A stretch of DNA of 64,000 bases, from positions 1-64,000 of the forward strand of contig NZ_BILY01000022.1 in the NCBI RefSeq assembly GCF_004000805.1. The letters run 5' to 3'. The stretch's first letter is position 1; the number at the start of each line of letters is the position of its first letter. Below the pieces are notes generated by a model. It had not been told where the DNA came from and searched no databases. It saw only the letters and a program-made list of their open reading frames with translations. Made by a program: the position numbers and the translations under genes. This document shows positions 17,421-25,978 of the stretch, piece after piece. The stretch comes from Paenibacillus glycanilyticus NBRC 16618. Lineage in GTDB: Bacteria > Bacillota > Bacilli > Paenibacillales > Paenibacillaceae.

Positions 17421-18029
17421 ATGCTTATTATTGGTATCGCTGGCGGCACCGGCTCGGGGAAAACCTCGGTAGCACGCTCCGTTATTGAACGGCTTGGCGA
17501 AGATAAGGTCACTTTTATCTCGCAAGATAATTATTACAAGGATCATCCGCATTTGAGTTTTGCCGAGCGCGAAGGCCTGAACTATGATCATCCTCTTGTT
17601 TTTGACAACGAGCTCTTAATCGAGCATTTGAAGCAGTTGAAATCCGGGCAGGCGGCCGAAGCTCCGGTCTACGATTTTCCCAACCACTCCCGGTTTAAGG
17701 ATAAGACGGTTGCGCTCAAACCTTGCAAAATCATCGTTATAGAAGGACTTCATGTGCTGTCCGATGAAAATTTGCGCGCGATGCTCGATATCAAGGTGTT
17801 TGTGGACACCGATCCGGATGTCCGCATCCTCCGCCGCGTGCTGCGGGATATTGAAGAGCGCGGCCGTTCCATTCAATCGATTCACGATCAATACTTGAAG
17901 ACGGTTAAACCGATGCATGAAGCCTTTATCGAGCCGTCCAAAAAATACGCCGACATCATTATTCCCGAAGGCGGACAGAATGAAGTAGGCATTCAGATGC
18001 TGTCCATCCTTATGGAGAAATATTTCTAA
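17421..18029 (+). CDS. udk: uridine kinase
   Basis: Uridine/cytidine kinase of pyrimidine salvage (uridine + NTP to UMP), cytoplasmic, 202 residues, close to the usual 205-215. P-loop GGTGSGKT near the N terminus; SQDNYYKDH and LNYDHPLVFD are the conserved substrate-binding segments; FVDTDPDVRILRRVLRDIEERGRS is the lid. AGGAGG lies 14 nt before the ATG, a rather long spacing. TACAAT (around 17369) may be its -10. Followed by a strong terminator. Confidence 0.95.
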   Translation: MLIIGIAGGTGSGKTSVARSVIERLGEDKVTFISQDNYYKDHPHLSFAEREGLNYDHPLVFDNELLIEHLKQLKSGQAAEAPVYDFPNHSRFKDKTVALKPCKIIVIEGLHVLSDENLRAMLDIKVFVDTDPDVRILRRVLRDIEERGRSIQSIHDQYLKTVKPMHEAFIEPSKKYADIIIPEGGQNEVGIQMLSILMEKYF

Positions 18030-18036
18030 ACATACG

Positions 18037-18068
18037 AAAGGGCTGTCCCGCTTTGGGACAGCCCTTTT
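18037..18068. terminator. bidirectional rho-independent terminator
   Basis: 13-bp perfect stem AAAGGGCTGTCCC / GGGACAGCCCTTT with T4 on the plus strand, between convergent udk and the MFS gene. Confidence 0.85.
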
Positions 18069-18094
18069 CTACCAGATTGGCATGGACGAAAACA

Positions 18095-19444
18095 TTAAAC
18101 AAGCTTTTGAGCTTGTACTTTTTTCCGGTAAGACGAGTAATACCAGCCTAACATCACAATCGCTATGATTGGGCATACGAACAGCAGCTGATAGACATGG
18201 TTATAGGCGTGCTCCAGCGTAATGCTGCTCATCTTATGGAGCAATAGTCCGCAAATGGCCACCGACAAGGAGCCTCCGAAAAATTGAATGAGCTGCATCA
18301 TCCCCATGCCGGAGCCGATCAAATGCCTTGGCAAAATGCTGGAGGTCTGGTTATTGAGAGAGGCCAGCGTTGCCGAGAATGCCGGCGAGAACAGCAAATA
18401 CCCGCACATGATAACAAAAGGCGAGCTTCCTAGAGCCATCATAAACAAAGCCATTACGGCCGTTAAGACCGCTGTCCCGATAAACAGGAACCGTACATTG
18501 CCGTACCGGTCCAGCCAGCGCCCGACAAATGGCGTTAATACCGCCGATAGAATAGCACCCGGAGCAATCAGGAAGCCAATCAGCATCTCCGATTTATGGA
18601 ACAGATTCGCCAGGACAAGCGGCATGAGGAACAGGTTGCCCAGGTTAATGATAAGCAGGCAGAAGCCTACCACAAGCAGCCGGATATAACCGGGCTGGCG
18701 GAACACTTCCGGATTCACGAAGGTTCCGTTGCCCTTCGCCTTCCGGATATGGAGCACGTGAATCACAATCGTAATCACGCTGACTAGAAGCCAGATGACG
18801 GACTGTTGCGTTACCGCTATCAGTAAGGAAGTTGCATTAATAACGGTCCATGCGGCCCCCCAATAGTCAAAGCTGGCCGGCTGCGGATTTTCCTTCGGCA
18901 GCAGCTTCAGCAAGACCGGCAATATAGCGAGCACCAGGCAAGTGACCACAAACAAGCCGTTCCAGCCAAAATATTCGCTGATGACGCCGCCTACAATCGG
19001 CCCAAGTCCAAACGCCATTGCGCTGCCGGCCGCGATCATCGAAATCGCCCGGCCTCTTCGTTCAACCGGGATATAGCGGCTGGCTAATACAAGCCCAAGC
19101 CCGGCCATTGTCCCCGCTCCCGCCGATTGAAGAATCCGCGCCGTCAGCAGCAGAGCGAAATTATGGGCAAAGATCCCAAGCACCGAAGAAAGACCCAATA
19201 TAAGCAGCCCAATCGCTACCAGCCTGCGTATGGGAGCGATATCCGACAAGCGGCTGTAAATCACCGTTGATAAGGCATAACCGATCGAATAGCTGGATAC
19301 GATCCATGAGCCGAGATCCGAAGTAATACCGAGATCGTTAATTATACTTGGCACCGAGACGTTAAACATGGTCGTATTCATGACCACGACAAACAAGCCC
19401 AGCATCCACACGGGCATTACGATTCTGTCATTCAAGTTGTCCAC
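18095..19444 (-). CDS. 14-TM MFS drug/H+ antiporter, Tet(L)-like
   Basis: Major facilitator efflux protein of about 449 residues resembling Tet(K)/Tet(L)-type exporters: NTTMFNVSVPSI in TM1, motif A-like YSRLSDIAPIRRL, motif C-like GSAMAFGLGPIVGGVI, and RYIPVERRGRAISMI between them, all in Tet(L) order. About 14 hydrophobic segments. The start is either GTG at 19444 (CAGGGAA upstream) or TTG at 19435 (AAGGTGG); an ATG at 19504 is upstream of the apparent promoter -10. Substrate not determinable; relatives export tetracyclines or other cations. Confidence 0.85.
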   Translation of the reverse strand: MDNLNDRIVMPVWMLGLFVVVMNTTMFNVSVPSIINDLGITSDLGSWIVSSYSIGYALSTVIYSRLSDIAPIRRLVAIGLLILGLSSVLGIFAHNFALLLTARILQSAGAGTMAGLGLVLASRYIPVERRGRAISMIAAGSAMAFGLGPIVGGVISEYFGWNGLFVVTCLVLAILPVLLKLLPKENPQPASFDYWGAAWTVINATSLLIAVTQQSVIWLLVSVITIVIHVLHIRKAKGNGTFVNPEVFRQPGYIRLLVVGFCLLIINLGNLFLMPLVLANLFHKSEMLIGFLIAPGAILSAVLTPFVGRWLDRYGNVRFLFIGTAVLTAVMALFMMALGSSPFVIMCGYLLFSPAFSATLASLNNQTSSILPRHLIGSGMGMMQLIQFFGGSLSVAICGLLLHKMSSITLEHAYNHVYQLLFVCPIIAIVMLGWYYSSYRKKVQAQKLV

Positions 19445-19467
19445 CTTGTTTCCCTGCGAAGTTACTT

Positions 19468-19504
19468 TACTTTGTTCAGTATAACACAAAAAAAGGCGAA
19501 GCAA
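19468..19504 (-). promoter_or_regulatory. possible promoter/operator of the Tet(L)-like gene
   Basis: On the minus strand TATACT (19478-19483) with TTGCTT (19499-19504) at a short 15-bp spacing. The small inverted repeat TACT-N6-AGTA (19468-19481) overlaps the -10. Weak evidence. Confidence 0.3.
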
Positions 19505-19642
19505 GGTTTCACCCCCGCCGCAAAAAAACGAACAACGTTAAAACGCTATAAAGCTAAAGCATTGGGCATAGCCATTTTTTCATTTACAATTTATAGTAAA
19601 GAGTGAAATGTAATCGATTCCATAAACGTGAGGAGGTATGTT

Positions 19643-20290
19643 ATGCCAAAGCTGTTCGTTGCGGAAGAGGAACATCTCCGTCTCAACCATTCAGCTTTAC
19701 CAATGAATGAATTACCGTATGAAGAAATGAAGCACTTATTTGATCATCTTACAAATTGTCTTTCGGGAGCCATGGAAGAAGTAAAAAATTTGGAGCAGCA
19801 GTATTTGAAAATAATCGCTAGCGTTACCTACGGCCTGCCCAAACCAAATGTACATCAGCTGTATTTTTCTTATAAGGAAGCGTTAAAGGCTTTGGAGCAG
19901 CAATTTAACCAAGGTTCTAAATTGTATCGCAAGCTAAGCTTGAACCCGCATCGTACGCCAAAACGGAAGGTACAGCAGGCATTGAAAGCAATCGAAGCCT
20001 CCTATGCCGATCACGGGATGACTTTGGCCGGAGTCGCCAAGGCTTTGTTTGTCTCCAGCACCTATCTTTCCACGTTGTTCAAACAGGAGCTTGGCGTTAA
20101 CTTTCTCGATTATGTCCATCAATACCGGATCGAGAAGGCCAAAGCGCTGCTGCAGGCCAGCGATATGAAAATCCATTCCGTTGCCAAGGAAGTCGGGTAT
20201 TACGACGAGGCTCATTTTACGAAGACGTTCAAGAAATGGACCGGCATGCTGCCTTCGCAATACAAGAAGGACATGGCCGTTATTGGATGA
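19643..20290 (+). CDS. AraC-family transcriptional regulator
   Basis: 215-residue regulator. The C-terminal AraC-type double HTH covers residues about 110-213 (LAGVAKALFVSSTYLSTLFK; VAKEVGYYDEAHFTKTFKKW, ending GMLPSQYKK). The N-terminal about 100 residues are helical and match no sensor domain I recognise. The start at 19643 has GAGGAGG at good distance. It stands alone between the MFS pump gene, from which it diverges, and a convergent AraC/cupin gene, so the MFS gene at 19444 is a candidate target. Confidence 0.88.
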   Translation: MPKLFVAEEEHLRLNHSALPMNELPYEEMKHLFDHLTNCLSGAMEEVKNLEQQYLKIIASVTYGLPKPNVHQLYFSYKEALKALEQQFNQGSKLYRKLSLNPHRTPKRKVQQALKAIEASYADHGMTLAGVAKALFVSSTYLSTLFKQELGVNFLDYVHQYRIEKAKALLQASDMKIHSVAKEVGYYDEAHFTKTFKKWTGMLPSQYKKDMAVIG

Positions 20291-20298
20291 AAAACAAA

Positions 20299-20328
20299 AA
20301 AGGACAAGCCAATTCCGGCTTGTCCTTT
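20299..20328. terminator. bidirectional rho-independent terminator
   Basis: 12-bp perfect stem AAAGGACAAGCC / GGCTTGTCCTTT between convergent AraC-type genes; an A-tract on the left serves the minus strand. Confidence 0.8.
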
Positions 20329-20332
20329 GCTC

Positions 20333-21322
20333 TTATACGCTCGTTAACTGATGGCGCTGACGATAAGCGAGCGGTGTCATCCCCATCTTTTTCTTGAACA
20401 CCTGGAACAGGTAGTTCGTATTCGTAAAACCATGGTTGACCGCGATGGACTCCACCGTATTCGAGGTCTCGACAAGCTCCTCGCAAATGCGCTGCAGCCG
20501 GAAATCCTCCAAATAGCTGCTGAAGGAGCTGACCCCGTATCGGTGAAAGACGCGCTGCAGCTGCCTCGTGCTGATCTGGATCCGGTCCGCAACCTCCTGC
20601 AGGGTCAGCGGTCTTGCGTAATTGTCGTAAATATATTGCTGCGCCATCTCAAAGCGATGCGCTTGTATATCCCGCGCCGGAAGCATCTGCTGGCCATCCC
20701 GGTCAACGGTTGCTTTGGCGGCGCGCAGCAAGATTTGAATTAAGGACTGGCGGATCGTCGTATAAGCCCCAAGCTCGCCGGATCGCCAAGCCATGTAAGC
20801 CTGCAGGAAGCATGTCATGGCATCATGCTGATCCATAAACGGGCGAAGCGGAAAATCGGTCAGCGCCTGAATACAGGCTTCCGACTCTTTATTTTCCCAC
20901 TCCGAGCCCCATTCTTCCCGTTCCTCTCCGTCCGGCAGACGCGTAATATCTACATGCAGACACAGCTCTTCCATGCCGGAACGGTTATCCGCCGTTTGCT
21001 GATGCACAACGCCGGGACCGGTCAAATAAAACATGCCGCTGTTCAGCTTGTAAATATGGTCAATCAAGGTGACCGTTCCTTTGCCGCGCGGCACGAAGTG
21101 GAATTCAAACTCCGAATGCTTGTGGAATTTGATCAGCTGTCCGGGCTTAAAGGTGGTCAGATGCCATTTGAGCACCCTGATCCCGTAACGTCCCCATCTG
21201 AAATGCAGATCAAGCCGTTCGAGCGCGTCCATCTTTTCTTTCATAATGGCATAAGGATACGGTCTTGCGCTTACCTTGCTGTCTGACTCCACGATCTGCT
21301 CCCGTTCATCCATGCCAGTCAT
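20333..21322 (-). CDS. AraC-family regulator with N-terminal cupin sensor domain
   Basis: About 329 residues. An N-terminal cupin-like ligand-binding domain (FHKHSEFEFHFVPRGKGTVT, then MFYLTGPGVVH) and a C-terminal AraC double HTH (LQEVADRIQISTRQLQRVFH; IAVNHGFTNTNYLFQVFKKK, MTPLAYRQRH). The start is uncertain: ATG at 21322 or 21313, 4-14 nt after the stop of the Gfo/Idh gene, with no good RBS, so translation probably depends on coupling to that gene. It most likely controls the two divergent sugar dehydrogenase genes. Confidence 0.88.
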   Translation of the reverse strand: MTGMDEREQIVESDSKVSARPYPYAIMKEKMDALERLDLHFRWGRYGIRVLKWHLTTFKPGQLIKFHKHSEFEFHFVPRGKGTVTLIDHIYKLNSGMFYLTGPGVVHQQTADNRSGMEELCLHVDITRLPDGEEREEWGSEWENKESEACIQALTDFPLRPFMDQHDAMTCFLQAYMAWRSGELGAYTTIRQSLIQILLRAAKATVDRDGQQMLPARDIQAHRFEMAQQYIYDNYARPLTLQEVADRIQISTRQLQRVFHRYGVSSFSSYLEDFRLQRICEELVETSNTVESIAVNHGFTNTNYLFQVFKKKMGMTPLAYRQRHQLTSV

Positions 21323-21326
21323 CGTA

Positions 21327-22319
21327 TTAGCGGATTTCTTCAATACGTACAGCCCGCTTCTCAGCAACCGAGCGGTTAGATGCTTCCATAAGCGCCGTCA
21401 GATCCTGCGCCATGCGGATGTTCTCTGCCGCAACCGTATTGTTCTGGATATGGTCAGCCCATTGCTCGAATGCCTTGATGCGGCCGCTTGCCTTATCCGC
21501 TTCCGTCCACTCCGATTCGCCGTTCTTATTGCTGCGGACCAGAATGCGGTCTTCCGGCGTACCGTACAAGAGCGAGCCTTCCGTGCCGTGAATCTCGATC
21601 GTGAATGGCGAATGGGCATTTACGAAGCCCGCTTCCACGATACCGATTGCGCCGCCGGCCGTCGTGAGAATGGATACCGCGTTATCCTCTACGTCTTTGC
21701 CGGTAACGTAACCGTACGAAGCTTGAACCTGAACCGGCATTTCGCCAAGGAACAGTCTAGTCAAATACATCGGATGGCAGCCAAGGTCGATCAGTGCGCC
21801 GCCGCCGCATTGCTCCAGGTTGTAGAAATGCTCAGGAAGCCAGTTTGCGGTTGCGCCGTTATGGGACAAGCGGACGCGAGTCAAGGTAACTTTGCCCAGA
21901 ATGCCGGATTCCAGCACGTTCTGAATGGAAGGCGTATACCAGTCGTTAAGTCTTGGCAGCGATACGGTCAGCTTCACGCCCGCTTCTTCCACTGCCGCCA
22001 GGATCTCGTTAACTTCCTTCGTTGTAAGCGCCAACACTTTTTCCGTAAAGATATGCTTGCCGGCTTGAGCGGCTTTGACCATAACCTCGCGGTGAATATT
22101 GGAAGGCGCGTCCACGATCACTCCGTCAATATCTTCGCGGGCGAGGAGTTCATCCAGATTGGAGAAGAAAGGAACGCCCAGCTTGGAAGCTGCTTCTTCG
22201 CCTCTAGCCGGAATTTCATCCCATACCGCTACGATTTCCGTATCCGGATGCGCTTGCGCCTCTCTCGTATAATCCCATGCGTGAACATGCCAATAACTTA
22301 ACATTGCGACTCTAATCAT
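21327..22319 (-). CDS. Gfo/Idh/MocA-family NAD(P)-dependent oxidoreductase
   Basis: 330-residue dehydrogenase acting on a sugar, inositol or related cyclic polyol. N-terminal Rossmann fold (VAMLSYWHVHAWDY, an unusual loop rather than GxGxxG), then the EK loop IFTEKVLALT and the C-terminal alpha/beta domain with GGGALIDLGCHPMYLTR, whose Asp-His pair is the usual catalytic site. GAGGAG lies 10 nt before the ATG. Divergent from a second Gfo/Idh gene at 22551 with 231 bases between. Substrate unknown. Confidence 0.88.
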   Translation of the reverse strand: MIRVAMLSYWHVHAWDYTREAQAHPDTEIVAVWDEIPARGEEAASKLGVPFFSNLDELLAREDIDGVIVDAPSNIHREVMVKAAQAGKHIFTEKVLALTTKEVNEILAAVEEAGVKLTVSLPRLNDWYTPSIQNVLESGILGKVTLTRVRLSHNGATANWLPEHFYNLEQCGGGALIDLGCHPMYLTRLFLGEMPVQVQASYGYVTGKDVEDNAVSILTTAGGAIGIVEAGFVNAHSPFTIEIHGTEGSLLYGTPEDRILVRSNKNGESEWTEADKASGRIKAFEQWADHIQNNTVAAENIRMAQDLTALMEASNRSVAEKRAVRIEEIR

Positions 22320-22471
22320 ATAACTTCCACTCCTCAGACCGATTATTTGGGATAACTACATATTTGCGACTTATTTCTAAGGTAGCACACCATTTACCAA
22401 AGTAAAACTAGAACATAAAGACATTCTGACTATAATTATACGACACAGACAAGAACTTTTTTATAGCCTTA

Positions 22472-22501
22472 TTGACTCTAAATATCGGTCAAACCTATAG
22501 T
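22472..22501 (+). promoter_or_regulatory. likely promoter of the second Gfo/Idh gene
   Basis: TTGACT (22472-22477), an 18-bp spacer and TATAGT (22496-22501), followed by TCGGAGG and the ATG at 22551. Confidence 0.55.
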
Positions 22502-22550
22502 AATGGCATAAACACCTTTTTATATAAATCCAATTAATCGGAGGCTGGAC

Positions 22551-23651
22551 ATGAGTAAATTACTGAAGGTTGGCATCATCGGCTGCGGCGGTATCGCGAA
22601 TGGCAAGCATCTTCCTGCACTCAGCAAGAACAAGAATGTTGAAATCGTTGCCTTTTGCGACGTTGTAGTGGAACGCGCTGAAGAAGCATCCCAAAAATAC
22701 GGCGCTGAAGGCTCGAAAGTATACGCGGATTACCGCGAGCTGATTGCCGATCCGTCGATCGATGTTGTGCATGTATTAACGCCTAATGACTCGCACTCCT
22801 TTATTACGATAGATTCCCTTGAAGCCGGCAAGCATGTTATGTGCGAAAAGCCAATGGCTAAGACGGCTGCTGAAGCAAGAGCTATGCTGGATGCCGCGAA
22901 GCGCACGGGCAAAAAGCTGACCATCGGTTACAACAACCGTTTCCGTCCGGACAGCCAAGTCCTCAAAAAGGTTTGCGAGCAAGGCGAGCTGGGCGAAATC
23001 TACTATGCACGCGCTCATGCGATCCGTCGCCGCGCGGTTCCGACTTGGGGCGTATTCCTCGACGAAGAGAAACAAGGCGGCGGACCGCTTATCGATATCG
23101 GTACTCACGCGCTTGACCTGACGCTGTGGATGATGGACAACTACAAGCCGGTTTCCGTTACGGGCTCCGTATTCCATAAGCTTGGATCGAAAGAAAATGC
23201 CGCTAACGCTTGGGGCCCATGGGATCCTGCGAAATTTACGGTAGAAGATTCCGCTGTAGGCTTTATCAAGATGGAGAACGGCGCAACGATCACGCTTGAA
23301 GCAAGCTGGGCGCTGAATACGCTTGATATCGACGAAGCAAAATGTACGCTTTGCGGTACGGAAGGCGGCGCGGACATGAAGAACGGCCTTCGCATCAACG
23401 GCGAAGAGAACAGCCGTCTGTTCGTTAAAGAAATCGACCTTTCCGCCGGCGGCGTAGCGTTCTATGACGGCGCTTCGGAGCGCGATATCGACGTGGAATG
23501 CGCAGCTTGGATCAACGCGATCCTGAACGATACGGATCTGGTTGTAAAAGCCGAGCAAGCTCTTGTCGTAACCGAAATTTTGGAAGCGATTTACGAATCC
23601 GCCCGCACTGGCGAGACGGTATACCTCAATCGCGAAAAAGTAGCGAAATAA
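22551..23651 (+). CDS. Gfo/Idh/MocA-family NAD(P)-dependent oxidoreductase
   Basis: 366-residue dehydrogenase with canonical Rossmann motif GIIGCGGIANGKHLPAL, the EK loop HVMCEKPMAKT (Lys of the catalytic set) and GGGPLIDIGTHALDL with the conserved Asp/His. TCGGAGG precedes the ATG. Divergent from the 330-residue paralogue and the AraC/cupin gene; the pair may carry out successive oxidation and reduction steps on one sugar. Followed by a bidirectional terminator. Substrate unknown. Confidence 0.9.
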   Translation: MSKLLKVGIIGCGGIANGKHLPALSKNKNVEIVAFCDVVVERAEEASQKYGAEGSKVYADYRELIADPSIDVVHVLTPNDSHSFITIDSLEAGKHVMCEKPMAKTAAEARAMLDAAKRTGKKLTIGYNNRFRPDSQVLKKVCEQGELGEIYYARAHAIRRRAVPTWGVFLDEEKQGGGPLIDIGTHALDLTLWMMDNYKPVSVTGSVFHKLGSKENAANAWGPWDPAKFTVEDSAVGFIKMENGATITLEASWALNTLDIDEAKCTLCGTEGGADMKNGLRINGEENSRLFVKEIDLSAGGVAFYDGASERDIDVECAAWINAILNDTDLVVKAEQALVVTEILEAIYESARTGETVYLNREKVAK

Positions 23652-23657
23652 ATATAA

Positions 23658-23698
23658 AAACGGTTGTGCCTGTTTTCAACAAGCACAACCGTTTTTTT
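23658..23698. terminator. bidirectional rho-independent terminator
   Basis: AAACGGTTGTGC / GCACAACCGTTT with T8 after the right arm and an A-tract before the left; it separates the Gfo/Idh gene from the convergent ECF sigma gene. Confidence 0.85.
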
Positions 23699-24552
23699 TA
23701 TACATTGTGAAGCTTATCCGGGTTGCGGACGATAAATAACCGGTGAAGAACACCTTCGCGCTGCTCAAGAAATACGACCGAATCCACGATTCCTTCCTGC
23801 CGGAATACGAAGGCGGGTTCTCCGTTTAGCGGCTTTACCTCTACCGTCATATGGCTCGTAATCTGGGATTTGCGGAAAATGCCCAGGAGGAACTGCGCCA
23901 CGCGCTCCCTTGACTCGATTGGCCGGACAGCCGCCGACGCCTTGCCTCCTCCGTCGGAGATAAGCACGGCATCTTCCGCCAGCATGGACAGCACGGTGTC
24001 GACCTCGCCTTCGGATAAGGCCGCTACGAACCGGTTTATCCACGCCTGCTCAATTGTACCGCCAGATTGCAGCTCTTCTTCCGTTATTCCCATCTTTGCT
24101 CTAGCCCGGCTCATCAGCTTGCGGCAGTTTTGCTCGCTTTTTCCCGTTAATTCGGCAATAGCGGGATAATCGAACCCAAGCGCTTCGCGCAGAACAAATA
24201 CGGCCCGTTCCGAAGGCGACAGCCTTTCGAGCAGAGCAAGCATCGCGTAGGACAGCAGGTCATGGCGAACCACTTCCTCCAGTCCGCCATCGTAGTATTG
24301 TGCTATTGGCTCAGGCAGCCAAGGACCGACGTATTGCTCCCGGCGAACCCTTGCCGAACGAAGATGATCCAGGCATCGATTCGTTATCATTTTGCACAAA
24401 TACGCTTTGGGCTCGTGCAGCTTATCCGGGTTCATATTCTGCACCTTCAGGAATACGTCCTGAACCGCATCCTCCGCATCGGCGGCCGAGCCGGTTAACT
24501 GGTAAGCAAGGCTGAACAACAAGCCTTTATAACGTTCATACAGCTCAATCAT
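23698..24552 (-). CDS. ECF41-group RNA polymerase sigma factor with SnoaL-like C-terminal domain (SigJ type)
   Basis: 284-residue extracytoplasmic-function sigma factor. Sigma region 2 (YERYKGLLFSLAYQLTGSAA, AEDAVQDVF) and region 4 (LSPSERAVFVLREALGFDY, IAELTGKSEQNCRKLMSRAR) occupy residues 1-160; the remainder is a SnoaL-like extension. It shows the two ECF41 hallmark motifs: DGGGK (LISDGGGKASA) and, at the extreme C terminus, RNPDKLHNV. In this group the extension replaces a separate anti-sigma factor. It lies 11 nt downstream of the FAD oxidoreductase gene, in the same operon, as ECF41 genes usually do. Curiously, NPDKLH also occurs in region 2. Confidence 0.93.
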   Translation of the reverse strand: MIELYERYKGLLFSLAYQLTGSAADAEDAVQDVFLKVQNMNPDKLHEPKAYLCKMITNRCLDHLRSARVRREQYVGPWLPEPIAQYYDGGLEEVVRHDLLSYAMLALLERLSPSERAVFVLREALGFDYPAIAELTGKSEQNCRKLMSRARAKMGITEEELQSGGTIEQAWINRFVAALSEGEVDTVLSMLAEDAVLISDGGGKASAAVRPIESRERVAQFLLGIFRKSQITSHMTVEVKPLNGEPAFVFRQEGIVDSVVFLEQREGVLHRLFIVRNPDKLHNV

Positions 24553-24563
24553 ATGACGTCTCC

Positions 24564-25751
24564 TTATGATTTCAGCATACTCGCGTAATCCCAGACGAAA
24601 CGTTTGATTTTGTAAGATAAACTTCCCGAAATGATTATATCAAGCCCCCATTTGCGCGTCCATGTCATTCCCCGTCCCGGACCAAGTCCAATCGTAAAGC
24701 CATCCATCACCTGTTTATGGCGGGGAGCCTCGCTGCCGGTTTTGTCCGCCGCAATGATTTTGCCTAATCGCTGTGCCTGCGGAATCGCCTCTTTGCAGGT
24801 CATTCGGGCGGCTTCACCGTTACCCGGATCCACGATAAACGCGCAATCCCCAATGGCATACACGCCACGGGCATCCTTCACGCGGTAGCATTCGTCCACG
24901 ATAAGCCTGCCATCCTTCGTTACGGGCAGCCCAATGCTGCGAATAGCCGGATTCGGGACAAGACCCCGCGTCCAAACCGTAAGGCCAACCGGCAGAGCCC
25001 CACCGCTTGAGAGCAGGAGATTGCCCTTCTCCTCTCGTACCGCTTTGCAACGATGATGGACGGATACGCCGCATTTCGCCAGCTCCTCCTCCAGCTTGCG
25101 GCTTGCCTTCATTGGTCCCTCCCGAAATAAACGATCCTGGGCATTCAGCAGATGGACCCGGATTTCTTGCGGGTTAAGTCCCTGTCTGGCTGCTTCTTCT
25201 CTCATGGCGTACACTAACTCCGAGGCCGTCTCAATGCCGGTAATTCCCGCTCCGGCCACGGCTGCCGTGAGCAGGCGACGGCGTTCCTCCACGTTGTTTT
25301 CCACCCTTGCAGCCTGCATATTATAGCCCCATGCTTCCCTGATTCGGACGGCCGACTCCATTCCCGTAAGGGATATACCCCCAAGACCGGGCTCCGTCTC
25401 ACGGGCTACGCTGCCAACCGCAACAACCAGCGTGTCATAAGCAAGCCGTACGGAGTTGCCTTCCGCATCTTCATATTCGAGGATCTTTTCATCCGCATGC
25501 ACATGCCGTGCTTTTCCTTGCACGTGTTCGGTCACTTCCGGCAAAATTTGCTTCCACGGTACCGTAATCTTGTCAGCCCCTACCGCCGGCTTGAACAAGA
25601 GCACCTTGCGCAGATGGTAAGGATTCGGATCCAATAATAGAAGGCGAAGCTTCCGTCCTTCCGCATGAGCGCTATACTGCTTCCAAACCGCTTTTACCGC
25701 ATGAATTCCCGCATACCCGCCGCCAATGACAACCACTGTCCATTCCGTCAT
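24564..25751 (-). CDS. FAD-dependent pyridine nucleotide oxidoreductase (NDH-2-like), ECF41 partner
   Basis: 395-residue flavoprotein of the type II NADH dehydrogenase / FAD-disulfide reductase fold. FAD-binding VVVIGGGYAGIHAVKAV at the N terminus, NAD(P) segment AAVAGAGITGIETASELVY, and the second FAD motif GVYAIGDCAFI near the C terminus. The start is the ATG at 25751 with GAGGAGAG upstream; a frame opening at 25832 would run across the promoter. ECF41 sigma genes are typically next to oxidoreductase, decarboxylase or epimerase genes that they transcribe. Electron acceptor unknown. Confidence 0.9.
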   Translation of the reverse strand: MTEWTVVVIGGGYAGIHAVKAVWKQYSAHAEGRKLRLLLLDPNPYHLRKVLLFKPAVGADKITVPWKQILPEVTEHVQGKARHVHADEKILEYEDAEGNSVRLAYDTLVVAVGSVARETEPGLGGISLTGMESAVRIREAWGYNMQAARVENNVEERRRLLTAAVAGAGITGIETASELVYAMREEAARQGLNPQEIRVHLLNAQDRLFREGPMKASRKLEEELAKCGVSVHHRCKAVREEKGNLLLSSGGALPVGLTVWTRGLVPNPAIRSIGLPVTKDGRLIVDECYRVKDARGVYAIGDCAFIVDPGNGEAARMTCKEAIPQAQRLGKIIAADKTGSEAPRHKQVMDGFTIGLGPGRGMTWTRKWGLDIIISGSLSYKIKRFVWDYASMLKS

Positions 25752-25785
25752 AGATGATCTCTCCTCTAAATGCTTTTGCAAATAG

Positions 25786-25812
25786 AACGAGGAGAGGTCT
25801 TTGTTTGTGACA
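25786..25812 (-). promoter_or_regulatory. ECF41-type promoter of the oxidoreductase-sigma operon
   Basis: On the minus strand TGTCACA (25806-25812) is followed after 16 bases by CGTT (25786-25789). The ECF41 consensus is TGTCACA, 16-17 bases, CGTC, so only the last base differs. It lies 35 bases before the ATG at 25751. Confidence 0.75.
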
Positions 25813-25978
25813 CCGGATTTTATCAATTGCAAAAATAACGTATCCTTCGTCTCAAGCCAACAATTAGCACAAAGTTAACGTTGACGTAAAGATTAATGTG
25901 GCGATACGATTGTTTCGTTTACTGCATCCGTTTCAAAGAGACTATACCAATTTATTTAAAGAGAGGGATAACACGAAT

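Noticed and set aside
19506..19531. GTTTCA on the plus strand before the AraC gene at 19643
   Set aside because: No G(G/T)(G/T)TA-like -10 lies 12-15 bases downstream.
21276..22301. 341-codon plus-strand frame opposite the first Gfo/Idh gene
   Set aside because: The minus-strand gene has clear family motifs and RBS; the opposite frame has a Cys/Arg/His-rich shadow composition.
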